From the NCBI RefSeq assembly GCF_019511605.1, contig NZ_JAEUAV010000022.1, forward strand, positions 53,847 through 117,846: a stretch of 64,000 bases of DNA, read 5' to 3'. The notes beneath the pieces were generated by a model. That model worked only from the letters and a program-made list of their open reading frames with translations. It did no database searches and was not told the DNA's origin. This DNA is from Paraburkholderia phenoliruptrix (lineage in GTDB: Bacteria > Pseudomonadota > Gammaproteobacteria > Burkholderiales > Burkholderiaceae). Both the position numbers and the translations under genes were made by a program. Numbering within the stretch: position 1 is the first letter of the stretch; every line of letters starts with the position of its first letter. Of the stretch, positions 45,801 to 54,524 are shown one piece after another.

Positions 45801-46528
45801 TCCGCATGCCACAGCTCGCACGCGGCGTCGAAACTGGCTTGCGGATCGGCGCCCGCCTGCGCGCCCGCGGTTCCCCAGCGCAATTGGGCCAACGGCTTCT
45901 TCAAACGCCGCGCAAGCTGTTCATCCAGCGACGCGGGGCCCGCGCGCTTTGCCACCAGCCACGCTGCGAAAGCAGGATGCGCGTGCGCGACCGGCTCGAT
46001 CTGCTCGCGCCAGAAATCGGCCGCCATTTCGAAGCGCAACGCGGCGTCGTCGGCTTCCATTTCGAACGCGAACGGCATGGCAGCCGCGAACGGCGCCTCC
46101 TGCAGCGCGCGCTGGCAGAACGCGTGAATCGTGTGGATCGCCGCCTGGTCGAACGTGCGCAGCGCGCGGCGCACGACCTTGGCCGCCGCCTCGCGGTCGA
46201 CGCCGCGCTCAGGCGCCAGCGTCGTTTCGAACAGCCGGCGGATGAACGGATCGCCGCCGTCGTCGTCCATTTCGATTGCGCGATGCAGCTCGGCAAGACG
46301 CCCGCGAATGCGCTCGTGAAGCTCCGCGGTCGCGGCCTTCGTGAAAGTCACGACGAGAATCTGATCGGCGTTCAGATTTTTTTCGAGCAGCAGGCGCACG
46401 TAGAGCGCACAAATGTTCCAGGTCTTGCCGGTTCCCGCCGACGCCTCGATCTGATTGACGCCCTCGAGCGAACACGCGAAGACGTCGAGCTCTTCGGCCA
46501 CTGACGCATGACGATGCAATGCGCTCAT
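42830..46528 (-). CDS. recB: Exodeoxyribonuclease V subunit beta
   Basis: 1232 residues from the ATG at 46528, which overlaps the recC stop by 4 nt. UvrD-type helicase: EASAGTGKTWNICALYVRLL (about 28-47), LVVTFTKAATAELHERIRGRL, DEFQDTDPLQFAIF, LVQIVTVHKSKGLEYAVVF. The C-terminal nuclease domain has GFIDMIVEHDGRFWIVDWKSN near residue 1130, with the conserved Asp and Lys of the RecB nuclease, so it should be catalytically active. It is the 3'-5' helicase and sole nuclease of RecBCD. Confidence 0.95.
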   Translation of the reverse strand: MSALHRHASVAEELDVFACSLEGVNQIEASAGTGKTWNICALYVRLLLEKNLNADQILVVTFTKAATAELHERIRGRLAELHRAIEMDDDGGDPFIRRLFETTLAPERGVDREAAAKVVRRALRTFDQAAIHTIHAFCQRALQEAPFAAAMPFAFEMEADDAALRFEMAADFWREQIEPVAHAHPAFAAWLVAKRAGPASLDEQLARRLKKPLAQLRWGTAGAQAGADPQASFDAACELWHAERDAIVSLLADAQDRLSKTSHKPDHVSAAIAAWTEYFAQGDCHAPPPRAALKLTASALKKATRVKFDPPEHAFFEHAEALAAAVVAAEAAQRARWLELVQIWLDYAPAELVARKRTRRVVSFDDLLSNLYRALAAHPWLAEALRARYPAALIDEFQDTDPLQFAIFSRIFSPAGPLFLVGDPKQAIYSFRAADLHTYLAARESASARYTLAVNQRSTAPIVEACNRIFEANPRAFVLDGLDYQPVRAGERRRPPFSDPQAGEGDLRIWLLPPGERALTKREAQREASEACAAEIVRLLRGAREGTVAIGDAPLAPGNIAVLVQTHKQGSLIKRVLAAWGVGSVELAQASVFATPDAEQIERVLAAVDTPGDLRRLRAALATDWLGLDAAALWRLEQVADAPAVANDPAHAADAMGWVERFSRYRTLWHERGFAVMWRTLMRELRVAQRLVAAPDGERRLTNVNHLAELVQARAATQPGIAPTLRWLAAQRAQGGGEEAQLRLESDRNLVQIVTVHKSKGLEYAVVFCPFLNDGGLREPPSSGLPDAREYHDDGGGAVLHYGCDDEEAERAARHAAREQAAERARLVYVALTRAVYRCYLVAGTYLSSRSTKESRRSVLNWLVAGSGHDFDGWLAEPPDEAALSARWQALAGGPIALQPLPKVERRVPLESMLESGVDKRARASRRALRDQWRMASFSGLIAAGSKAEEAQAPLEEVRPDHDELADALAATPLLIPPSAVQTPSLAADDILGFPRGAAAGECLHRMFELADFSNPESWPDAIRGALRERPAPASPELAAHLPAMMHKLLADVVDTELVDGMRLRQLDPRRRLNELEFLFAAPALDFAALRELLVGHGYPDVALEPGMLRGFVKGFIDMIVEHDGRFWIVDWKSNHLGDTAQDYAAAPLEAAMASHAYHLQALLYTVALHRYLKTRVRDYSYETHIGGYLYLFVRGVRPQWRDAQGPAGVHARRPAFELVALLDAAMIGGGV

Positions 46529-49500
46529 GAGGCGCTCCGCACATGCTGCAGCAACGGCTTGAACACGATGGACGCGAGACTGCCGAACGGTTCGTCGAGC
46601 GTAAGCGGCGTGCCTCGCAGCGCAATGCGCAAAGCCGGGTCGTCCGACTCGCCGCGCACGCGGTCGTTGATCCATACGCCCTGCGCCGCCGAGTCGCTCT
46701 CGCTCACCTTGGCCCACGCGCTTTTCGGGAAAAAGCGCAGCGGCAGTCTGCGCCCTGCGATGAAAAGCGCAGCGAGCGGCGCGAGTTCGTCGAGCGGTGC
46801 CGCAACCGGCGCGAGCTCGAAGCTCTCGCCGCTGCCATGCCAGACCGTGCGGCGCGGACCATCCGGCAGCGCCGCGCAATAGGCGAGATGCGCAAGCCAG
46901 GCCGAGAGGTAGTCGCGCGCGGTGGGTTTAGCGTAGCGAAAGATCACTTGCCCGCTTCCCGTCAGCAGATTCAACGTGCCGTGCAATTGCAGCGGCGCTT
47001 CTGCGGCTTCGCGAAGCGCTTCGTCGTGGCGGCCGAAAAGCTCGCCCGCCAGCTCGGCGCGATCGGGCCAGCGCGGCGCGACATCCAGCACGAACGGCAG
47101 GCGTCCCACACCCGAAGCCACCTCGCGGCGCACGCTGTCGGCCAGTTGCCGCAACGCGCCGAGTTCGCGCGCGCGCCACACGGCGCCGGTCGCACCGCCG
47201 GGCAATTCGGGACTCGCCTCGGCCACGCGCCGCACGCGTTCGAACACGAGCTCGCCGTCTTCGCTGTCCGTATCGAGCAGCACTGGCAACAGACGCTCCG
47301 CCAATGCATCCCGCCCCGCATAGTCCAGTTCGAACGGCTCGGTGTCGAGCAACTCGCCTTGTGCGTCGGACAACACAATGCCGAGGCGATCGCGCAGCAG
47401 CGCGCGCGCCGGATGACGCCAGAAACGCACAAAATCGTCGAACGCGACGGGGGCGGACTCTTCCGGCGGCAGCGGGTCCTCGAAGAACGGCGCGGCGTTT
47501 TTCGGCTGCGGCGCGGCCAGCAAGGTGGCGAGTTCGGCGCGATCGGCGTCGTAAGTGAAAAGCTCGGGCTGCGCGGCGAAGTACTCGGCTGCGAACGCCT
47601 GCAGCGGATGATCGACAATGAACGCGCGGCGCGCCTCCTCGACCTGCGCGGGACTCGCACCCTCGCCCGCCGACACCTGCGCCAGATAATCGAGCAACTC
47701 GTCGACGAGCGCAGCCGGCGGCAACGGCGCATTGTCGCGAATGCTGCGCCCCGTATAAGCGATAAAAAGACGGCTACGTGCGGCGAGCAGCAGATCGAGA
47801 AAGAGATTGCGCTCGCCGTCGCGGCGCTGTCTGTCGCCGGCCTTGCCGAAGGCCGCCATGAGGTCGAACTCGTCGGCACGCGCGAGGCTCGGCAGCACGC
47901 CGTCGTCCATGCCGAGCAGACAGACAACGCGGTACGGCAAGCCGCGCAGACTGGTGAGCGACGAAAAGGTCACGCTGCCCCAAGGCACGCCGCCGCGTGC
48001 AGGGTCGTCGAGCGCCTCTGCGAGCGCGCCGCGCACCACTGCGGCGGGCATCGTGACTTCGCGCGCGCCGGCCTGCATCGCGTCGCTCATCTTGTCGATC
48101 GCGTCGCGCAACGCGGCAAGCGACTCCGCGAACTCCACGCCGCCGTCGAAACACTGCCCGAGCGTGTCGAGCAGCAACTGGGTCCACTGCGCAGGTGTCT
48201 GTTCGCTCGCGCAACGGGTCGCGAAGGCGTCGATGTCGTCAACGAAACGCGACAGACGGCCGAGCAGTTCTGCGTCAGAGCCATCCGCGCCCGCGACCGG
48301 CAGCCATGCGTCCACGGGCTCGCCGCCATCGGGCATCGCATAGCCGAGGTACAAACGGGTCAGCGCATCGGCGAGCGTGTGACGCGGCACCGGCACGTGC
48401 TCGCCGCTCGGCTCTTGCGGCGCCAGCCCGCGCCGCGCGCCGGCCGCCGCGAGCCATTCCTGCGCCGCTTCGAGCGAACCGGCGTCGATGCCGTAACGCA
48501 CCGCGACCGCGTCCACGCGCAGCCATTCAATCAGATCCGGCGCGCCGACACTGCGCTCGGGCAACGCGAGCCAGTCGAGCAACAGACGCGCAACCGGATT
48601 GGCCTGCGAAGGCGGCAAGCCGGTAATCCGGTACGGGATGCGGCGAGTGTCGCCGGCTGGCGTTGTGCCGAACACGGCGTCGATCAATGGGCCGGCGGCA
48701 GCAAGATCGGATACCGCGACCAGCACGTCGGACGGCTGCAGGTCGTCGAATTCGTCGAACCACCCAAGCAGTCGATCGTGCAGCACTTCAAGCTGCCGCG
48801 AGAGGCTGTGGCACACATGAACCTCAATGCCATGCTCATAAGGCAATTCGTCTGCCTGCGTCTCGGAACGCAGATCGAGAATGCCGTTCTGCACGGCGGC
48901 CAGCCAGCTCGGCTCGGGATTTTCAGTGAAGTCGCCGGTCTCGCTCGAGGCCGCGCTTTCGGTGAGTTCATGCAGCATGTGCAACTGCGCCTGCGTTTGA
49001 CGGCCCCATTCGGCAAGCAGCGGATGACCCACTTCCTGATAATCGAGCCGGCCGGCTGCGTCGAGCGCCTGCTTGCGGCCTTCGCTCACCACGTCGAACC
49101 AGAATTCGCGGCACGGATTCATCACGTACAGACGCACGTCCACCCAACGCGACAACGCACGCAGCAAGGCAACGTGCAACGGCGGCATGGTGGGCAGCGC
49201 AAACACGCTCACCGCTTCGGGCCAGTTCGCGTTTGCAATCGCGTCCAGGTCGAGCGTGACGATCTCGTCGAGAAACCGGTAGGCAGGCGGCAGCGCGGCC
49301 GCGGGCGTTCGTGCATCGCCGGCCAGTTCGGTCAGCACGGCACGCCACAGCGCCGCCTGCCAGCGCTCGTCTTCGCGCGCGGCCTCGCTTGCGCCGACGA
49401 GGCGCGGGCCCGTGTCGTCCGCAGCGCCGCTCGCGAAAATCGAACCGCCCTTTTGCCATTGCAGCAGCCATTCCGGGCGATAGGTCAGATAGTGGTCGAG

Positions 49501-49902
49501 CACGGTTGCGACGCGGCGCGCGAGTTCATAGCGCATGGACGGATCGGCTGCGTCCAGATAGGTGCGAAGACGCGGCGACTCATTCCACGGCAATGCCGGG
49601 TCTGCGCTGCCCAGCAGCCGGTAACAACGCCACACGAGCCGATCCGGCGCGAACGGCGAATGGCGCGGCACCTCGATCACGCCGCCGATCTGTGCCCACA
49701 GCCATTGCGCGAGATAGCCGAAGCTGACGTTCGCGCAGATGCCCTGGCGCGCGGCAATGTCCAGTTCGAGCCGCCGCCGCACGGCTGCGCTCGGGACGAT
49801 CACGGGCTGCGCGGTCCATGGGTCGGACGGCGCTTGCCCGAGGTCGTCGAGCAGCGCCCTGACAAGCGTTTCATAACGGTTCGAATAGAAGATCTGAAGC
49901 AT
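46525..49902 (-). CDS. recC: Exodeoxyribonuclease V subunit gamma
   Basis: 1125 residues from the ATG at 49902 (MLQIFYSNRYETLVRALLDDL), the standard RecC start. Conserved segments include VIVPSAAVRRRLELDIA, FALPTMPPLHVALLRALSRW, EVHVCHSLSRQLEVLHDRLL, FSSLTSLRGLPYRVVCLLGMDDG and LLDLLLAARSRLFIAYTGRS. RecC is the helicase-like scaffold that recognises Chi. First gene of recC-recB-recD, with ATGA overlaps at both junctions, so the three subunits are probably made by coupled translation. Confidence 0.95.
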   Translation of the reverse strand: MLQIFYSNRYETLVRALLDDLGQAPSDPWTAQPVIVPSAAVRRRLELDIAARQGICANVSFGYLAQWLWAQIGGVIEVPRHSPFAPDRLVWRCYRLLGSADPALPWNESPRLRTYLDAADPSMRYELARRVATVLDHYLTYRPEWLLQWQKGGSIFASGAADDTGPRLVGASEAAREDERWQAALWRAVLTELAGDARTPAAALPPAYRFLDEIVTLDLDAIANANWPEAVSVFALPTMPPLHVALLRALSRWVDVRLYVMNPCREFWFDVVSEGRKQALDAAGRLDYQEVGHPLLAEWGRQTQAQLHMLHELTESAASSETGDFTENPEPSWLAAVQNGILDLRSETQADELPYEHGIEVHVCHSLSRQLEVLHDRLLGWFDEFDDLQPSDVLVAVSDLAAAGPLIDAVFGTTPAGDTRRIPYRITGLPPSQANPVARLLLDWLALPERSVGAPDLIEWLRVDAVAVRYGIDAGSLEAAQEWLAAAGARRGLAPQEPSGEHVPVPRHTLADALTRLYLGYAMPDGGEPVDAWLPVAGADGSDAELLGRLSRFVDDIDAFATRCASEQTPAQWTQLLLDTLGQCFDGGVEFAESLAALRDAIDKMSDAMQAGAREVTMPAAVVRGALAEALDDPARGGVPWGSVTFSSLTSLRGLPYRVVCLLGMDDGVLPSLARADEFDLMAAFGKAGDRQRRDGERNLFLDLLLAARSRLFIAYTGRSIRDNAPLPPAALVDELLDYLAQVSAGEGASPAQVEEARRAFIVDHPLQAFAAEYFAAQPELFTYDADRAELATLLAAPQPKNAAPFFEDPLPPEESAPVAFDDFVRFWRHPARALLRDRLGIVLSDAQGELLDTEPFELDYAGRDALAERLLPVLLDTDSEDGELVFERVRRVAEASPELPGGATGAVWRARELGALRQLADSVRREVASGVGRLPFVLDVAPRWPDRAELAGELFGRHDEALREAAEAPLQLHGTLNLLTGSGQVIFRYAKPTARDYLSAWLAHLAYCAALPDGPRRTVWHGSGESFELAPVAAPLDELAPLAALFIAGRRLPLRFFPKSAWAKVSESDSAAQGVWINDRVRGESDDPALRIALRGTPLTLDEPFGSLASIVFKPLLQHVRSAS

Positions 49903-50136
49903 GGGTCCCGGCAAGGCGGCGTGGCTTTGCCGCGTTCGCGACAAACGCGCGGGCCGCGGCAGACATTGAAGCGACAGCATAACAAAGCCGCTCGCCGCGC
50001 AGAACCTGGCCGAATGGACGAGGTCAGATCAGACACAAAATCAGTTAGACTCGTCGGCAGTTTTGCGGCTGTCCGCGAGCTTATGCCGTCCACCGCCCGT
50101 CCACCGTTTTTGTCAGTGAATAAAACCAGGCAGTCG

Positions 50137-52644
50137 ATGCGCTATTCAGTCGAAATAAAAAAATTCGTCTACAGCCAGTATTTCTATGGCGGCCTGCGCA
50201 TCGCGGTCGGCGTGTCCCTGCCAGCGGTGCTGTGCCTGATCGTGTTCAACAATCGCGAGCTCGGCTTCACGATTGCAACGGGCGCGCTCGGCGCATGTGT
50301 CGTCGACATGCCCGGCCCGCTGAAGTACAAGCACAACGAGATGCTGGCGTGCTCGGTGATCGGTTTTCTGGCCGCACTCGCCACCGGCCTCGCCACCGTG
50401 AACCCGGTGGCGCTGTGGTGCACCGTGGTGCCGCTCACCTTCCTGCTCTCGCTGATCGTGGTGTACGGCAACCGCTGGCCGCAGATCAGTTTCGCCACGC
50501 TGTTCATGATGATCATGACGCTGGAGGAGCACTTCACTCCGGTGCAGGCGCTCGTCAATGCGTCGTGGATTCTCGTCGGCGGTCTCTGGTACACGTACTG
50601 GTCCACTGCCGTGAGTCGCTGGATGATGCATCGCATCGAGCAGCAGGCGCTCGCTGAAAGCGTCTTTGCATGCGCCGACTATCTGCTCGCGCGCGCCGCT
50701 TTTTACGACCTCGACAACGACCTCGACGAGTGCTATCGCAATCTCGTCGACAAGCAGATCGCCGCGGTCGAGCGGCAGGACGCGGCGCGCGACATCGTGC
50801 TGCGCAATCTGCCGAAGCTCAAAAGCGGCAAGCTCGAGCCGCGCCGCGCAATGCTGTTCAATCTGTTCATCAACACGGTCGATCTGCATGAGTTGTTCGT
50901 GGGCGCGCATACCGACTACCCGCTCGTGCGCAACACCTTTGGCGGCACGGACCTGCTGGTGTTCTACCGCGACCTGATCCGCAAGGCCGCCGCGGACCTG
51001 GAGGAAATCGGGCTCGCGGTACTGCAGAACCACGCGCCGCGCACGCGCGTCAACGTTAAAGCGGAACTGCGCGCAATCGAGTTCGAGATCGAAGTGATGC
51101 GCAAGCAGGAGTTGCCGTCGAAGAACCCCGAGGCGTACTCGGCGGTGTCGTCCACGTTTCGCCGCATCTGGAGCGCCACGCGTCTGATCGACAAGATGCG
51201 CAGGAGCCTTTCCGGCGATCCGCGCAACACCGAAACCGAACTGCGCCTCGACCAGGCGCTGAACCGCTTCGTCTCGAGCCGCCGCGTACCGTTCGGCCAG
51301 ATTTTCTCGAACCTGACGATGGCCTCGCCGAGCTTCCGTCACGCGCTGCGCGTGACGATTGCGGTCGCGGTCGGTTTCTGGCTCGGCCGCCTGCTGCCGC
51401 TCACCAACGCCTACTGGATCGTGATGACCACGGTCATCATTCTGAAACCCGGCTATTCGCTCACCAAGCAGCGCAACGGCCAGCGGATCGTGGGTACATT
51501 GATCGGCTGTGCGGCGAGCATCGCGCTAATGATCTTCGTGAAGGAACCGCACATTCTGCTGGTGGTGATGTTCGCGTCCATGGTGATGAGCTACAGCCTG
51601 CTGCTCTTTAACTACACCGCGAGCGTGGTGTTCACTTCCTCGTATGTGTTGCTGATGTTCCACCTGCTCGCGCCGGGCAGCATGCGGATTATCGGCGAGC
51701 GCGCGATCGACACGGTGGTGGGCTGCGCGATAGCGATTGCCGCGAGCCACCTGTTCCCGTACTGGGAATATCGTTTGATGGGTAAGCTCGTCAACAACGT
51801 GATCAGCGCGACACGGCAGTTCCTCGAAGCGAGCTGGTGGTGGAGCGGCAAACCGGCCGCGGCGGTGGTCGATACCGTGACCGAGGCGGGCGCACGTGCG
51901 CCGCTCGCGGCGATGGCGGATGCCGCGGTCGAGTTCGGCAAGCCCGCGTTGGCTGCGGCGAACAGACCGGTGCGAGCGGCAGGCACAGCGGCGAATCCGA
52001 CGGCAAATCCAGCGGCGCATCCAGCAGCAAATGCAGCGGCGCGCGCCGCGGAGGACACGGTCGCCGCCACCGCCGTTACGACGATCAGCAATCCGACAGC
52101 TTCAAAGCCCGTAGCCGGCGCGTCCGCCGCAGCAGCCGCTGCCGCGACCGCGCTCGATCGCGACTATCGTTACCGCCTTGCGCGCAAGAATGTGCACGTC
52201 GCGTTCGCTAACCTAGGTCAGGCGTTTCAGCGGATGATGCTCGAACCGAAGTCAGCGCAGAAGTTCGTGCCGGAGCTCAACGGGCTGCTCCTGCGCAGCC
52301 ACGTGCTTGCTTCGCAGATCACCGCGGCCGCGCCGCTTTTGCGCACCTCCGCGCAACAGGCCGACAGTGTGTCGCTGCAGCCGTTGCAGCGGGCGCTGAG
52401 CCACGTGCGCGACAATCTGACGGAAGCCGAGGCAGGGACGGCGCCGCCCGCCGACCAGGCCGAACGGATCAAGATGCTCACGCGCGAGCTCGACACGATG
52501 GTGGTCGAGGCGGAAAAATCGCCGGACTATTCCGCGGATGCAGTGCACGACATCAAGCTGCTTGCCCATCAATGCAAACAGATGCTTGCCGCGGCCGCGC
52601 TCATTCGTAAGGACGCGAGCGTGATTCGCCTGCCCGATCAGTGA
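50137..52644 (+). CDS. FUSC family (YccS-like) inner-membrane protein
   Basis: 835 residues from the ATG at 50137 with ccagg upstream; the same frame is open far into recC on the opposite strand, which is not coding. Two sets of membrane helices (about 20-170 and 400-545) enclose a cytoplasmic helical domain (about 175-385), the FUSC arrangement of fusaric-acid-resistance and aromatic-acid efflux proteins. RNTFGGTDLLVFYRD and LTNAYWIVMTTVIILKPGYS are typical. An Ala/Pro/Asn-rich insertion (about 572-675) precedes a final helical domain (680-835). Divergent from recC. Substrate unknown. Confidence 0.86.
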   Translation: MRYSVEIKKFVYSQYFYGGLRIAVGVSLPAVLCLIVFNNRELGFTIATGALGACVVDMPGPLKYKHNEMLACSVIGFLAALATGLATVNPVALWCTVVPLTFLLSLIVVYGNRWPQISFATLFMMIMTLEEHFTPVQALVNASWILVGGLWYTYWSTAVSRWMMHRIEQQALAESVFACADYLLARAAFYDLDNDLDECYRNLVDKQIAAVERQDAARDIVLRNLPKLKSGKLEPRRAMLFNLFINTVDLHELFVGAHTDYPLVRNTFGGTDLLVFYRDLIRKAAADLEEIGLAVLQNHAPRTRVNVKAELRAIEFEIEVMRKQELPSKNPEAYSAVSSTFRRIWSATRLIDKMRRSLSGDPRNTETELRLDQALNRFVSSRRVPFGQIFSNLTMASPSFRHALRVTIAVAVGFWLGRLLPLTNAYWIVMTTVIILKPGYSLTKQRNGQRIVGTLIGCAASIALMIFVKEPHILLVVMFASMVMSYSLLLFNYTASVVFTSSYVLLMFHLLAPGSMRIIGERAIDTVVGCAIAIAASHLFPYWEYRLMGKLVNNVISATRQFLEASWWWSGKPAAAVVDTVTEAGARAPLAAMADAAVEFGKPALAAANRPVRAAGTAANPTANPAAHPAANAAARAAEDTVAATAVTTISNPTASKPVAGASAAAAAAATALDRDYRYRLARKNVHVAFANLGQAFQRMMLEPKSAQKFVPELNGLLLRSHVLASQITAAAPLLRTSAQQADSVSLQPLQRALSHVRDNLTEAEAGTAPPADQAERIKMLTRELDTMVVEAEKSPDYSADAVHDIKLLAHQCKQMLAAAALIRKDASVIRLPDQ

Positions 52645-52851
52645 AGTGGTTCGCGCGCGTGCAGCGCACGGGCGGGGGTGGTGATGCAGGGTTCGTCATG
52701 CGTTGCGGCTCATGAGCGGTGACCGATTTGCTGCGCCGCTTGGGTGGCGCCTCGTGGGTCGCGCCCCAAACCTTGCGCCTTGCCCGCGTGCCTTCAGCCT
52801 TCTGCCCCGCGCCAACGCCACCCGCGGGCATGCACCGTGACCGCGACCAGC

Positions 52852-53079
52852 CTACTGGGCGGTGCCGCTTGCCGGTTTGGCAGCCGTCGCCGCCGCGCTT
52901 GTCGCCGTGGCGGCGGCCGCGCCCGATGAAATCGAGGCGGCCGGTGCGTTCTCGCTGTCGAACTCGCGCTTTTCCTTGATCGCGTTGTAAAACAGCGTGG
53001 CGATCACCAATAGCACCGCGACGACAATAAATACGGCGATGCCCAAGGTCGGGTTCTTCTTGCGCGGCGGTTTGTTCAT
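52852..53079 (-). CDS. Small single-pass membrane protein
   Basis: 75 residues from the ATG at 53079. Basic N-terminus MNKPPRKKNPT, one hydrophobic helix (about 12-33, LGIAVFIVVAVLLVIATLFY), a charged stretch (NAIKEKREFDSEN), then an Ala/Thr/Ser-rich tail of 30 residues. No cleavage site; a signal anchor is likely, with the Ala/Thr/Ser-rich tail outside. No family recognised. It lies 120 nt after the Lrp gene start-side neighbour's stop on the same strand. Ribosome binding site weak. Confidence 0.6.
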   Translation of the reverse strand: MNKPPRKKNPTLGIAVFIVVAVLLVIATLFYNAIKEKREFDSENAPAASISSGAAAATATSAAATAAKPASGTAQ

Positions 53080-53198
53080 GAGACGGCTCGGACCGCGAGG
53101 CAATCGCGGAAGATAGCGGAGAAGGCGGCATTCTACGCCGGGACGCCTTGCACTCGCCTTGCAGTCCGCAGAGTTCGGCGGTGTCGGCGCGTGGACCG

Positions 53199-53666
53199 TC
53201 ACACGCTATAGCGCACCGGCAGTGCCGTCGAATACTTGATCTGCTCCATCGCGAAGCTCGAACTCACGTCGTACAGCGGCACGGCCGCAATCAACTGTTT
53301 GTACACGCGGTCATAGTCGTCGATGTCGGACACCACCACGCGCAGCAGGTAATCCGTCTCGCCGCTCATCCGGTAGACCTCGACCACCTCGGGAATGTCC
53401 TGCACGGCCTGCGTGAAGGTTTGCGCCCACTCCTGCGTGTGCTGGTTGGTACGCACCGCGACAAATACCGTGGTGCCCACCCCCAGCTTGCGCGCGTCGC
53501 AAAGCGCCACTTGCGCGCGGATCACGCCGGTTTCCTTCAGTCGCTGCAGCCGCTTCCAGCATGGCGTTTGCGAAAGATTCACGCGCTGCGCCAGTTCGGC
53601 AATCGGCATGGTGGCGTCTTCCTGCAACAGCTCCAGCAACTTGCGGTCGATGATATCCATTCCCAT
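53199..53666 (-). CDS. Lrp/AsnC family transcriptional regulator
   Basis: 155 residues, with aaaggggtgag just upstream. The helix-turn-helix covers 1-60: MDIIDRKLLELLQEDATMPI and LAQRVNLSQTPCWKRLQRLKETGVI, the Lrp pattern. The RAM ligand domain follows (VFVAVRTNQHTQEW, VVEVYRMSGETDYLLRVVVSDID). It is divergent from a cysteine dioxygenase gene, the usual arrangement for a local amino-acid-responsive activator or repressor. Cysteine or a related thiol as effector is inferred, not shown. Confidence 0.92.
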   Translation of the reverse strand: MGMDIIDRKLLELLQEDATMPIAELAQRVNLSQTPCWKRLQRLKETGVIRAQVALCDARKLGVGTTVFVAVRTNQHTQEWAQTFTQAVQDIPEVVEVYRMSGETDYLLRVVVSDIDDYDRVYKQLIAAVPLYDVSSSFAMEQIKYSTALPVRYSV

Positions 53667-53796
53667 CGTCTCACCCCTTTAGCAAATTATTCTACTTTTC
53701 GAATTGACAGGGGAATTATATGGAAACTCTTTCTCCCGACAAAACGGTATAACTTTCGGACCTAAAAACGCGGCAGTTCTTGCCCTTCAAACCACC

Positions 53797-54429
53797 GTGG
53801 ATCACAACCTGTATTCCTCCGCCCGGTCACCCGAGTCGTTTGCGCAAGCGTGCGCCACTAACGAACTACCGTTGCGATCGGGCCGCCACTTGCCCTTGGC
53901 CCGTCTGTGCAATGCGATCGACGCGATGTTCGGAGCCTGCGCCCATTTACCCGAGCCGTCGCATTCGAGCTTCTTCGCGCGCAGCATGCGCGTTGCGCTC
54001 CAGGAAGCTGCTGCGGACGCCGAGCTGCTCACGCCCGCGCAACGCGAGGGCTCGCTCGAAACCTACCGTCGTCACCTGCTGGCGGCCGATCCACAAGGCC
54101 GTTATGCGATCGCCGCGCTAGTCTGGCTACCGCATCAGGCGAGCCCCGTGCATGCGCACCACACGTGGTGCGGCTATGCGGTGATAGAGGGCACGTTGCA
54201 AGAAACGGTTTTCGAATGGGACGACTCGCAGCAATGCGCGAGCGTCGCGCGCAGCCAGGCGCGCACGCCGGGCGCGGTATCGTTCGTGAGGAGCGGCCGC
54301 GGCAGCATTCATCGGCTGGGAAATTGCAGCGATGCACCCGCCGTGTCGTTGCACATCTACGGCGTGGCTGGCGCGCACATCGGCACCCATGTAAACGACG
54401 TGGTGCGCGTCGCGCCCGCGCTCGTTTGA
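53797..54429 (+). CDS. Cysteine dioxygenase family protein
   Basis: 210 residues from a GTG at 53797; a TTG at 53704 would add 31 residues but coincides with a TTGACA element, so the start is uncertain. Cupin fold of the type I cysteine dioxygenase family. Metal ligands are read as the two His of PVHAHHTWCGYAVIEGTLQE (about residues 117-119) and the His of VSLHIYGVAG near the C-terminus. It should add O2 to cysteine or another thiol (3-mercaptopropionate in some relatives), giving a sulfinic acid. Divergent from an Lrp regulator. Confidence 0.82.
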   Translation: MDHNLYSSARSPESFAQACATNELPLRSGRHLPLARLCNAIDAMFGACAHLPEPSHSSFFARSMRVALQEAAADAELLTPAQREGSLETYRRHLLAADPQGRYAIAALVWLPHQASPVHAHHTWCGYAVIEGTLQETVFEWDDSQQCASVARSQARTPGAVSFVRSGRGSIHRLGNCSDAPAVSLHIYGVAGAHIGTHVNDVVRVAPALV

Positions 54430-54524
54430 GCGCGAGGTGGCATAAAGCGCAGGAACCAGGCAGGCGCCAGCAGGCGCGAAATTCCGCGCCTTCCCCTTTC
54501 ACCGCCCGGTCCTAGCCGGAACGA

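Noticed and set aside
46543..50136. Plus-strand open frame of nearly 1200 residues antisense to recC, continuous with the FUSC gene
   Set aside because: It is the reverse complement of recC in a GC-rich codon pattern, giving Arg/His/Gln/Val-rich sequence with no domains. The FUSC protein begins at 50137.
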